Of a DNA stretch of 64,000 bases, positions 10,604 to 22,403 are shown piece after piece; positions within the stretch are counted from its first letter, which is position 1, and each line of letters begins with the position of its first letter. A program made the position numbers and the translations under genes. Source of the DNA: Hedera helix (Eukaryota; Streptophyta; Magnoliopsida; Apiales; Araliaceae). The notes beneath the pieces were generated by a model. It worked only from the letters and a program-made list of their open reading frames with translations, ran no database searches and had not been told where the DNA came from. The stretch is from assembly GCA_947179155.2 (NCBI GenBank), contig OX359264.1:54990702-55054701 (forward strand), read 5' to 3'.

Positions 10604-11488
10604 AGCTAACATTATTATATAAATTGTTCCAACAAACGCATCTAAAATCGTTAATTTGATTATCCAAAACTCTTAATTAATAACAAAATACTGTCATGGT
10701 CTCATTTTGGCCTGACGCCAAACCAAAGAGTTAATTATTTAGTTAACATATATCAAATATTATAATTTATCAAAAAATAAATTATAATTTATCAAAATTT
10801 TGTGTTCCTTTAAAAATCAAATCCTCAAAAATATATAAAAGAATTAAACGGAAATATAGATAAAGATTAAGGGGATATATAAAATATGTGTAACTGAGAG
10901 GAGAATAGTTTGAATTTATTTAAAACATAATTGTATCAAAAGTAATTTGGAGAAGATTGTTAACATATTTTTAGGAATTATAATCAGTTAATTATCATGT
11001 TAACATGTATAAGAAATTATAATTCCTAAAAATATGTTAACAGTATTCTCTATTAATATTGCTCATGTCCGGAAATATGCTAACAAGTCTTCTCCAAAAT
11101 TATGCTAACTGTCTTTTTGAGGATTTATTTTCAAAGGAACACATGAATTTTGTTGGATTTGATTTGATTTGCCTATAACGAAAGATTATCCTTAATCTGA
11201 TTGATTTCTGACATGAACTAAATTATAATTTAAAATTTTATAATTCATAATATTTGATATATGTGAAGCAAATAATGAACTCTTTGGTTTAGCCTTAGCC
11301 GCTACCATGGATTGAGACAAAAATCTCATGCTGCTATCTTAAGTAACGGCTGAAGTATTTTTTTTTTCTTCTAGTCACTACCCTAGGTATTGGTTGAGAG
11401 TATTTTACTATTAAGTAGGATTTTTGGATAATCAGATAAACGGTCTCAGATGCGTTTGTTGGAACGATTTATATAAAAAATGTTAACT
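10604..11488. mobile_element. Foldback DNA element (~885 bp) with long inverted arms
   Basis: The left end AGCTAACATTATTATATAAAT followed by GTTCCAACAAACGCATCT is matched, inverted, by AGATGCGTTTGTTGGAACGATTTATATAAAAAATGTTAACT at the right end. Complementarity continues inward in blocks, including AACTCTTTGGTTT, ATATATCAAATATTA and TGTGTTCCTTT with TCAAATCCTCAAAAA. It closes at a central stem around 10961-11042 (TTAACATATTTTTAGGAATTATAA and its complement). There is no coding sequence. A target duplication could not be read with confidence because the flanks are simple sequence. Confidence 0.75.
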
Positions 11489-12701
11489 CTCATTGCCCAT
11501 TTATATATATAACTTGCCCATTTCCAAGTTCTTTGATTTTATTTAGGCCTCATATATACAACTTACCGATTGGCAATTTCTTTTCATTTTATTTAGGAAA
11601 AAGTAGTTGACAGGTAAAGTGCCCGCCTAAATTGGGTTGGCGTCTACTTCTTCTAGTCTTTATTTGAAAGTTGAAGAAAATAATCTCTGACCATTTTCTT
11701 TAACTTTTCTTGGTCCAATGGTCTCTCTCATCTATCCTATCCATCATTTACCTTAAATAAACTCATCTAGTTATATTAATTAATGTCTTAAATCTTGTTT
11801 ATTTAGTATAGTATATGTATTTGATAAATTAATACCTACAGTTATAAATTTAATTCAATTTAAGGAGTCTCTATCTCAGTCTTCTCTTTTATACCTGTTC
11901 TTACCTGCTAGAAGCCGTTATCACTCCTTAAAATTCTCAGCTAATACGCATGCCACCAAAACTACTTTTCTTCTATTTCATCCCCTCCAGCCAGTTTCGT
12001 CTCAGAGGTTAGATTTTATTTCTTGTTACTTTGTTTTGTTTTCAGGGTCTGATAATTCTAGTATTTCTATCATCAGGTTTAATTCCTTTCTGGGTATTGT
12101 TCTTTTTCCTCTTTTTTAATTTTTATTTGTTCATATTTATCAATTTTGATTCTTGTTAGTTGTTCTTGTTTTCTAAGCTGGAATTCATTTTTCCTTGTGC
12201 ATATTAGGTGTTTGTGTATATGTGTTTTCTGGAATTCTGATTATTTTATGCAGTTTCAGATCATATGTTAAGCTCTCAGCTCTATAAGAGATGATAAATG
12301 GTATAAAGGTGTTTGTAATTGTAGAAATTCACCAAGAATACCCATCAAAGGAAAAAAGAAGAAAATCTAAAACAGGACAACGGTAATTCTATTTTTGTGT
12401 TTGTTTATTGATCCGTGTAAAATTGAACAAGCGTCATAGACAGTGTGTGAGCAGGATAGCATGGCTTCTTTTGTTCTTTCTTTTTTCCCTCTTCTGAATT
12501 TGCAAATGAGAACATAAGAAGCTGCTAATAGGAAAAGGGTTTTTGATCATTTGGAATTTTTGTTTTGCAGATTTATGTTCTTGCCTATGAAACAGTTGCT
12601 CACATGGTGTTTGGTTTATTATTTTCATCAGGGCAAAAAGGGTGATGGTTGAATTCAACTTTTGAACAAAGTTCGAAGGAATATAGTTACTTTTGTTACA
12701 G
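11489..12701 (+). promoter_or_regulatory. Promoter and 5' leader region of the TRM32-like gene
   Basis: A pyrimidine-rich tract with TATA-like TTTTATACC near 11887 precedes a long leader. The ATG at 12702 is preceded directly by TTTTGTTACAG, a good 3' splice site, so the leader probably contains an intron ending at 12701. Candidate donors near 12006 (CAGAGGTTAGA) are plausible but unproven. No competing gene is seen. Confidence 0.45.
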
Positions 12702-15700
12702 ATGAGAAGGCTATTGCCAGTCTACCATGCCAATGATCAAATGGAGGATAACCGTCCAGGATGCATGTGGGGAATTTTTCATGTTCTTGACTACCATCAT
12801 TGGCACGATAATGTCAAAAAGATGCTTCCCTATAGAAGGCACAACAAGCGAAAACATGCCAAACGTAAGCAGACTATTTGCACAAGCGTCTCTTTTCTTC
12901 TAATTCTTCTTTTTTCCCCTTTTTCATCATCTCCTCTTATCTCATGGATCTTGGTAGTTATGTTTTCAGCTATGCAGCTGCTGAAACCAAGAACATGCAT
13001 ATACATGCTTTGATTATAGATTTATTACTTCGTAGCATGTTAGCCTCGTAAAAAAGGTGCATGTATTTCATACACATGATCCTGAGCATGCGTTGAAGCA
13101 TGTTCCTGATTTTTTTTTTCTTTTCTTTTCATTAATGTGAATTAGCTACTCCTGAACTATTTAAGTCGAGTTAAATTCCCTAGAATTTCTTGAGACTTTA
13201 CTGGTGTTAGAGCAATTGTGTTAAAAATTATTTTGAATAATGCTTACTGACTAGTGAGAATTGCAGATACTATTCTAATACTCCATGCATTTTTATTTGT
13301 CTAATTATGTATCAGTTAAGAAGAAAACTTAACACTCTGCTGCTAATTTCTCTCCTTAATTAGAACAGGCAACTGAATTGATGCTATCAGATGTTATTAA
13401 ACAACGGAATTTGAAAACTTAATGTGAATGTACTGAGATTTATTTTCTCCTTGTATGTAGGCAATAGAAATCCCAAGGCAATACTTGGTGTCCATGATGC
13501 TGGAAAAGTTCAGAAACTTTTGGATGCTGAAACAAGTCATTTCCTTGTATGTTTATGTGATACATTTGCTACTAAATATATTACGGAGTTGCAAATTCTT
13601 CTTCTCAAATGTGATCCTTTTTAACGTCAGAGAGTATGAAATAACATAATCCTCATTTCAAATGTATCAGCTAAATCAGCGTACCACAGAGACTAGCTCA
13701 ACCCACAAAAAGTCTCTCAAAGCTCGCATAAAAGCACTAGTTGCTGAAGAGATTCGTAAGAAAGATGATCACAAAAAACGAGGTTCAAACTTTCATGCGC
13801 GCTCACGGTTGGGACGAACTCCTTCTATCCATCATCTAGAATCATCAGACCGTGACTTCAATAAAACAAGCACTGAATGGAAAAATCCAATTATTTTCCT
13901 TCCCAAGAAGGCTACCCCAGGTGCCACCAAATTGCAGCATCCGGCCAGGTTGACAGCTGCCGAGTGGAAAAGGTTTGATATGTGTGCTGCAGAAAATTTG
14001 ATGGACTACTTGGAACATCACAAACCTTCTCAGAATGACACATTATCCCAAGACAAGTGTAATGAAGCATGGGGAGCTTCTTTTAATCAAGCACTAAAGA
14101 AAGCTAATCAGCTTATGCAAAATGGTTCACACCGCCAGCTGAAGGAGTATGTGGATGTTTTGGAACTATATCAGGTAAATAAGGAGCTGTTTCAAGAATT
14201 TCAGCAAAATACAGATGTGAGCAAAGCAACTTGCTTTGAAATGTCTCAGGTTTCCAATACAAAAGCAGGATTAACAAAATCAGGGTCATTTCCTGTGGCT
14301 AATTTGTCATACTCGTATAGTAGAAACTCTAAGCCAAGTAAACTCCAACACAAGCAAACTGAAATATGGTCCTTCCCAAGAGGAGAGAAATTTTATGGTG
14401 GTATTCAAGCACCTGAGTTGGTTGCGCATGTGATTGCAGATGGTAGTGAAAGCAGATTGTTAAATAAAGAAATTAACTGTTCTTTGAGTATAGCCAAAGA
14501 ATCAGTTGATCAAGGGTGTAGTAAAGAGGTCTCATCTTTGACGGATAACAGGCATAGAATAGAGTTTGTTTTCAAGGAGTTTGAAAATGAGTCTACTTGC
14601 ACGTCTCTGGACAAAACTTCCACAAGTGGGAAAGAGAGTACTGGAATGTGGGAGACAAGTACAGTGGATGATAATAGCAGGGACCGTTTGAGCAGTTGCC
14701 ATGATACTTCTGGTTCTGTTTATGATCTCAGCAAGGGTATTCCAAGGCATGGAAGAACATCCTCCCTAAATGAATCATTGTGTAGATACGCTCGTTTGTT
14801 TGAGTATAGCTTCAGCATGAAGACCAACTGGACTAAATCCAAGAGTTTAAAGTTGACAAACGAATATGAGATCTCATCAGGTGGGAGTGCTCCAGTATCC
14901 TTCAAAAGAAATCGGTCTCTCCCTCATGTTGATTCCTACTGGCCGCTTCAGAATGAGGAGTCTCACAATACCTTTTATCCAGATATGTCAAGTAGGACTG
15001 TTCTGGCTAGCACAATAAACACAGAAGATAACATTCAGAGTGAATCAAAGCCAGTGGGACTCCCCGTGACTGAGAATGAGATGAAGTGCTTATCGTTAGA
15101 TGCTAGGGAAGAGAGAGAGTATCTAGATAAAATGGTAGAAATAAGTGATTGTAGTCCAGAAGTGGAATACTTGGAGAGCTTAACAGTGGGTATCAAAAAT
15201 GGTGATACTGCTAAGATGGATGGACAGTGTGAGGGAATAGATGCGCTAACAATTGAGCAAAACAATTCTTACAAAGATCAGAAAAAAAGCACTTTCATAG
15301 AGATTGATGGTAACAAGGCCCCGGAAACAAGTCCAGCTGTTTCAATTCCTAGTAGCTCTTTCCAAGTGGAAGTAACAAGCCTTGCAGAGTTTTCAACCTC
15401 AGAAGGTAATTATTTCTTACCTCATATCCAGTGCACTTGATATATATTTGGTGTCATATATATTTGCAATTCTTCTTGATTATTTTTAAAAGCACAAGCT
15501 AAAATAAGCTATCCATTAGGTGTTAATAACAAATTGTTTCCATCTTAGGAACAATAGTCTTGCTGAGACAGACTATAGCTCATTTTATTCCTTGCTGATA
15601 AGTAGTTTGCTTTAGTCTAATTTTCTTCCGTGCATCATTCTTCCACAGATGGAAACAAAAATTAACAATACCATATCAAAGCCTCTTTTCAATATAATTT

Positions 15701-16441
15701 GAGTTTCATTTTGATTTTTGTTTTAATTTTTTAATTAATTTATCTTTTCTGGTTATGCTGTTTTCAGGTTTGGAGTATAATTACAATTATTCTGATGAGA
15801 GGGAATCTCCACTCGACTGGCTTGACAGCTCGGACACAGAAATTCTCTCACAATCTTGTAGCACTACATACCCTGAAAATCCAAACAAGTGTGTAAAGAA
15901 TCTCAACCGTATCGAGTTACATACGGATGATGATGCTGACTTGAATTATGTGAGAAAAGTTCTCGAGCGGGCAGGGTTCAATGAGAACGGCTTCCATGTG
16001 GCATGGTACTCATCTGACCAGCCATTGAGCCCTTTGCTGTTCGACGAAGTGGAGGAATCTTGGTGGTCCAATGAAGCAGAATGCTCAGAGGAGAACATCA
16101 ACATACTATATCGTCACCAGCTTCTGTTTGATTTAGCTAATGAGGTAATTCTTCAGATATATGAAAGATCATTCACATACCCAAAGGCCTTGTCCTCAAG
16201 TTACCGGGCCCATCCAAAGCACGAAAAATTCCATGATGAGGAAGTGTTGAAAAGTATTAGCAAGTCCCTTCGTTTGAAGCCAGAGCAGGATCAGACACTG
16301 GATGATCCAGTGACTCGAGATTATGTGAAAGATGATGGTTGGATGAACCTCCAGATGGAATCTGAATGCGTGGCACGTGAGTTGGAGGATTTGATTCTTG
16401 ACGAACTTTTAGAAGAGCTTATATGTTCTGGAGATGGTTGA
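12702..16441 (+). CDS. TRM32: TRM32-like protein (DUF4378, TON1-recruiting-motif family)
   Basis: Four coding exons join in frame: 12702-12864, 13461-13546, 13671-15405 and 15768-16441, giving 885 residues; every intron is GT..AG. The N-terminus carries GCMWGIFHVLDYHHWH, characteristic of this plant family, followed by LKARIKALVAEEI (about residue 95), a motif shared by TRM/DUF3741 proteins. A long low-complexity middle follows. A C-terminal DUF4378 domain occupies about residues 718-885, starting LNYVRKVLERAGF and ending in an acidic, Leu-rich helix. TRM proteins bind TON1/PP2A-type complexes and microtubules to organise cortical arrays; the role of this member is inferred. The ATG was chosen because it follows a splice acceptor and begins the conserved RLLPVYHAND block. 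An Obg gene lies 1.3 kb downstream in the same orientation. Confidence 0.85.
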
Positions 16442-17723
16442 TGAAGCCGGATTAAAGGCAATATCAAGCTCTGCTGCTCTTGTATCAGAGGCTAATTGTT
16501 GTACACAAAACCATGGTTCAACTTCACCACAAGTGAAATGTAACTAAATGTATGTCATTTAGTCAATAGGGATAGCTTCCACTTAGTTGTAGGCTGGAAA
16601 GAAAAGTTCCATAATCATGTACAATTCTTTTGGCAGTCATATGGAGCAGTATGAATAAGAAAATGTAGATATAAGAAGTGAACCACAACAGTTTTGAAAA
16701 TGTGGTGTGGCTTTCATATCCTTGGAGTACTTTGTAGATATAATTATATATACCAAATTTCAATTAATATTAATGAATTTTTTGCCTTTCCAATTTTTTG
16801 GCCGTATTTTGGCACGATAAAGGTTGTTGGCCTTGTGGCTGCAGCATCATGTTATGAAGCTGGTTGGGGTTGTGCTGTTGATTTAGGCATTTCTGATACA
16901 ATTTTTTCTATGCAACAAAACAGAATTACCATGTTTGTTATTTTAAAACTCAAATAATTTATATTAATCTTAAAATTATACAAACTAATTTATAATATCA
17001 AAATATATCTCTCATTTTATAACTTATTATACAAACTACTTATTATTATTTTAAAAATAAATAAATATAAAATAAAATTACATTCTTATTATTTACAAAT
17101 TCATAAATAGAACTTACTTTCAATTTTTTAAGCGGAGGGAGTATTATGACAATAAATAAATTCATAAACCCCAATCAAATTAGTCTCTCTCAATTAACAC
17201 TTGCATGCCCGTTTCAGTAAGGTCAGCCATAGTTAGGAATTGGCGCCGCCCAATAAACTATATCATCCTCGGTCGAATTAAGGAAATTGAACTGCTGCTA
17301 AGAGATGGGAGTTTAGGATATATGGGCACGGCAGCGAGGAGGAAGTGAGAATGTGTTCCGACTAGGGTTAAGAGTTTGAAGAGGCAGAAAGAGAGAGTTG
17401 GCCGGCCTAAGGAAGAAGGAAGAAAAAGAACAAAAGAAGTTCCGACTTTGGAGGAGGAGGTAAATTATTAGTGATGATTTGTTGAATTTATTGAACCGGC
17501 TCCTTAAGAACAGCTTTATGTAGATACACCCTCGTAAACTGTTGTTCTTGTTTTAATTTATTTTATGTTTTTGCTGGTGACCCTTAAAATTATTTTCTGC
17601 AGTTTGGTAATTATGGTGGATTAATATACATTTACCTTGAAACAAATTCTTAATTGACAGTTCAAGCTTTTCTTTGTTGTTTTAGGTGTCTCAAAAATCA
17701 GAAGAAAGTGAAGTATAGTAGAG
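16442..17723 (+). other. TRM32 3' flank and OBGM promoter/5' leader
   Basis: The first ~300 bases are probably TRM32 3' UTR. About 16950-17150 is AT-rich and ends GCGGAGGGAGTA, the right end of a Stowaway-type MITE whose left end is not recognisable. From about 17260 the sequence becomes purine-rich leader-like DNA up to GGAGGAGGAG/GTAAAT (donor at 17460). An acceptor at 17652 (TTGACAG) or 17685 (GTTTTAG) would remove a leader intron before the OBGM start. The short ORFs here are not convincing genes. Confidence 0.45.
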
Positions 17724-19935
17724 ATGTGGTTACACTGCAAAAAAACCCTTCAGTACTTGCAGAATATTGGGAAATCCTCCAAATCACCATGGCTAATTCA
17801 AACCTGTTCTTACACTCCTTTCAAGAAAGTGAAGCTTGCGCCCCTACAGGTCATCTCTCTCATGTTGATCGTTGCACATAACATGTTCATCCTTTTCGAA
17901 AGTTCTCTGGCCTTACTAATCTACATCAACATACATTTTTGTTGCAGGAGCGGAAAATGATAGACCGCTTCAGGCTAGCGGCTAAAGGAGGTGATGGGGG
18001 GAATGGTTGTTCCAGCTTTCGCCGCAGCCGACATGATCGGCGTGGTAGACCTGATGGTGGGTTTTTCCTGATTATAGGCCTACAGTTATAATCATCAAAT
18101 TCTGATGTGGTGCATTATGCATCTCATTTTGGTTCACTAATTAACATCTGTTTCACCTAGTTATACCCACTAATTTGATTCTTTCATCTATCTTTGCCTA
18201 TCCCCAAATTCTATTTCCTACCTGAGTAACAAAAATGTGTACTCTTATTCTTCTTACCAGTAAATTTGACTATTTTAGTGAACTTAATAATTCACGTTCA
18301 GCTTTTCTCATTTATGTTTGGAATTGATATAGGTGGGAATGGTGGAAGAGGTGGCGATGTGATATTAGAATCTTCTTCAAAACTTTGGGATTTCAGTAGT
18401 CTACAGCATCACATAGTTGTGTATTTTTCCCTCTTTCCTTCAAATCTCATTTTATTGAGTTCTGATTTTTCCTTCCAAGTTTTTACGACATACCTTGACA
18501 TTGCAATACAATTGTACTACAGAATGCAAGGCGAGGGGGACATGGTGCTTCAAAGAATATGATAGGAACACGAGGAGAGGATAAGGTTATAGTTCGTTAT
18601 CCTATCATTTTGTAGTTAGATTTTTGTCATTGACCATCTAATTTGATTAAATGAAAATATCATGGTTCACTGAACTTTTTCGTCTGGTAGGTTGTTCTAG
18701 TACCTGTTGGCACTGTAATTCATCTAATAGATGGTGACATTCCTGCTGTAGTTGAAAAGAGATCCTCTACAGCTTTGGACCCTTGGGATATTCCTAGTAC
18801 AGTTGACGCCAATCAATCTGAATTAACTCTGCAATCCACCTCCACTGATACAAGTAGCTCCAAGGTGGAGAAAACGAAGTATATTGGTACTGTGGTAGAA
18901 TCAGCTACTATAAAGAAAGTCTGTGGAATCCCATCAAATGAATCACTTCCTCAGCTTTCTCCTTTATGTAGCAAGACTGGAGTTCTGGCAGAAGAATTTA
19001 ACTTGTGGGAAGAAGGCAGCGGGAGTGAGTTGGAAGCTCTGGAGACGGAGACTGAGACTGGGACTGGGTCTGATGACGAAATGTTGGAAGCAGAGTGGGA
19101 AGAAGAAATAGACAAAGAAGATCAAGTTCAATACAATGTTGTGGAATTTACAGAACCTGGTCAACGGATAATTGTTGCTCGGGGAGGAAATGGCGGCTTA
19201 GGCAATGTGTGTTATCCAAAAGCCTTCAAGAACCCTAAACTTGGGAACACAGGGGTGCAAAAGAATAAAGGAAATGATGATGAAGTATCTGATGATGATG
19301 AGAGTTCATCACTTAGTGTTGGTTTGCCTGGTTCTGAGGCTGTTCTTTTATTAGAACTTAAAAGTATTGCTGATGTGGGCCTCGTGGGAATCCCAAATGC
19401 TGGTAAATCTACTCTACTTGGGGCTTTGTCAAGGGCTAAGCCTACAGTAGGCTATTATGCCTTTACAACTATAAGGCCAAATTTGGGGAACGTGAATTAT
19501 GACGATTTCTCAGTCACGGTGGCTGACATTCCAGGACTTATAAGAGGGGCTCATGAAAATCGTGGACTTGGACATGCTTTTCTGCGTCACATAGAGCGCA
19601 CAAAAGTTCTTGCGTATGTGGTAGACTTGGCTGCAGCATTAGATGGAAGAAAAGGAGTGCATCCTTGGGAGCAGCTGAAAGATTTGCTTTTGGAGCTTGA
19701 GTTCTATCGTGAGGGTTTATCAAGTCGACCATCATTAATTGTGGCAAACAAAATTGACGAGGCAGGTGCTGACCAAGTGTATGAAGAATTGAAAAGAAGG
19801 GTATCCGGTGTTCCCATTTTTCCGGTCTGTGCAGTTCTAGATGAAGGGGTACCCGAGCTGAAAGCTGGCCTTAGGATGCTTGTGAGTGGTGAAGAATTAC
19901 AGAGACTGAATCTTGATAAAATAGAGCTTGAATAG
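17724..19935 (+). CDS. OBGM: Mitochondrial-type Obg GTPase
   Basis: Five coding exons, 17724-17849, 17948-18056, 18333-18415, 18523-18585 and 18691-19935, join in frame to 541 residues. The start MWLHCKKTLQYL resembles the plant ObgM N-terminus and fits a mitochondrial presequence. Residues ~43-145 hold the glycine-rich Obg fold (KGGDGGNGCSSFRR, GGNGGRGGDVILE, RRGGHGASKN, VPVGTVIHL). A ~140-residue acidic, Ser/Thr-rich insertion interrupts it before RIIVARGGNGGLGN (~286). The G domain has P-loop GIPNAGKS (360-367), switch TTIRPNLG, DIPGL (406-410), NKID (480-483) and PVCAV for G5. Obg proteins bind the large ribosomal subunit and assist its maturation. A bacterial-type C-terminal OCT domain is absent. 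It lies downstream of TRM32 on the same strand; as I recall, these two are also neighbours in Arabidopsis (At1g07620/At1g07615). Confidence 0.9.
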
Positions 19936-21410
19936 GCTGTTATCTGTACTGTTATTTTGTTGCTAGAGGATACTGTTTGCATACTTAGCCAAAAAACAAA
20001 AGATACTGCGTGGCACTAGGATATTCAGCGGCGCTGGATTTTCAATTTGTGACATGCTGCATGTCTTGGTTTTGATCTGTACACGTAAAAGGTTTTTTAT
20101 TTTCTATTAAAAGCAAGTTTCTATAGTAATCTCTATTTTTTATGCAATGTATGCACCTGAGTTGCTTGTTATTTGTCATTTTCTAATTCTTTAATATCCT
20201 CAATTAAACGGCTGAGATTGTTGCAGAATCAAGAACATCTGGGTGTGCAACAAATATTAAAGTTTACACTATCAGAAAGAGTGATCAGCATCTTTGACAT
20301 AGTCTAAAGGGACAAGAGACCTACGTTATCAAAAATAAATTTGCACCAATGAGAGAGTGGTATTCACCATTGACATATTGTAATTTGTAAGGGGGAGGGA
20401 GACTTTAAACTACTAAAACTTCTATGGATATGATAACGAACACATGGTTGCGTGCAACTTAATAAGGGATCTAGTTATTGATGGAGTTGTCACATTATTG
20501 AACTTTTTGTTCATAAAACGAATTTTACATCCGCTTTGGCCCACAAAGATGGGGTTCGATGATAAAATTAGAGTATGCAATTTTTATTATAGTAAACGCA
20601 ACAAAAAATTATAAGCTTATATATGGTAAAATGTGTGACAATTTCATGAAATCCGTAAGAGACCAACGCGTATGACAAACTGAATGGAGAAACAAGATTC
20701 ATGAAGTTTGAGTTCAGATGTTAACTTTGAGCTTTAACTAGATGAAAGTACTTGCCATTTACTACCATAAACGTCCACTCCCTCAGGATTGAACTTGAGG
20801 TATACTTCAATGCTTTTGACATTGATTTTTAGTCGCTTTAAGTTTTTCTTTTGTTGGGTATAAAGTTTAAACAATAAAATAATATTTATTTGTTTGAAAA
20901 ATATGGATGAATTTAAAAATCAAAGAATTAAGCTGTTAATAATAAAGAAAGAGAAAAGCTTAGTGGAAAGATTGAAAAAAAATAAAAAAAAATAAATATT
21001 GCAATTCATTCTTTAATTATATTCAAAGAGTCCACTATAGGGGGGTAGAGGCCGTTTTGGCCCCACCATTAGGGATTAGATATGTAGATCCTATATAATT
21101 TTAGAATTGAATAGAATTGACGCCGACTAAACACTTCGAATTTGACTCGGTTTGATTCCAAAAAATACGAGTGAAATTTGAATTCGTTAATAATATAATT
21201 TATTTTTAAAATAATTAATTTAGAAAGAGGAGAGATAGTTGAATAGATTAATTTATTTTTTAAAAAATCTTGGCATTTTTAAATTTTAACTATATTTTCT
21301 CTATGACTTTGTTAAAATATTTATTTAAATATTTTAGCGAATCAAAGTAAAAAGATAAAGATAAAAAAATATCAAACATAGAGAATATAATGATATATTC
21401 TGGTTCACTA
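19936..21410. other. OBGM 3' flank and gene-free spacer
   Basis: The OBGM 3' UTR probably extends to around 20150. The remainder, including a moderately balanced segment at 20220-20850, shows no conserved protein motifs or RNA gene. It could be old transposon sequence but no ends were found. Confidence 0.4.
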
Positions 21411-21530
21411 TATATATCTCTCCGATATTTATAGCTAGTCCAGTCCCAGAACTCCTCTCAAGAATTTGGAATATATCTCTCCGATATTTATAGCTAGTCC
21501 AGTTCCAAAACTCCTCTCAAGGATTTGGGA
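21411..21530. repeat. 59-bp tandem duplication (two copies)
   Basis: ATATATCTCTCCGATATTTATAG followed by CTAGTCCAGT(C/T)CCA(G/A)AACTCCTCTCAAG(A/G)ATTTGG occurs twice head to tail with a 59-base period and about four substitutions between copies. Confidence 0.9.
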
Positions 21531-22328
21531 TTTTTTCACTATAAAAATAGTAAACTCCTTCATTTAGGTGAAGAAATTTTTACAAATTTGATTCTGTCTT
21601 ATAACGACTATCCCTAATCTTCTTCAAGAGTACAGATTCTATTTTCCAGAGTGTCTTATATTCCTTTTTCGGCTGGTCTTGAAACTTTATACCTTTTCTC
21701 TTCTTCACTCACTTAGAAACCTAAACCTATGATCTTTCTAAGATCTTAATCTCGGAACAAGAATCACGTAATTTCTCACACATTAGAAGAACACTTAGTT
21801 CTACCCCATTTGTTACAATTATTTATTATCTTAAATAAAATGTTTCTTTCATCAAATAGATTGATAACATATTATGTACAAATATGTCAAATATTACAGG
21901 ATGACAAATAATATCAATTTAAAATTAATTCATACAAAATGATTGTTAAACCAATAATCACAAATAATATAACAATTTACGTATATTGATGAATTTAATT
22001 TATATAGAACACTTTTATAAGATGAGATTAGCTCTTTCAATGAAAGTCAATCTATTACACTTTATAGAAGTGTTTTATATATTTTGCTTATCACAAACCA
22101 AGAGAGGATTATATACGAATCTTCTTTTTATACACACAGGATAATAATTTTTCAACAATAATTATAAGGATATAATTATTCAATTTTGAGAAAATATTTT
22201 CTTGTATCACTTAACTAGGAATGACTACAGTTCACAGCTTTCAAGTGATACCGATCCTTAAAAGGAAAATTATTAAAGGGCGGATCACTTGTTTTTCACT
22301 TTTGAGAAGGACTATGTATAAAGTTCAG

Positions 22329-22403
<75 letters not shown>

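Noticed and set aside
16694..16957. 87-codon ORF after TRM32
   Set aside because: Lies in the probable 3' UTR and AT-rich flank, with no recognisable motif.
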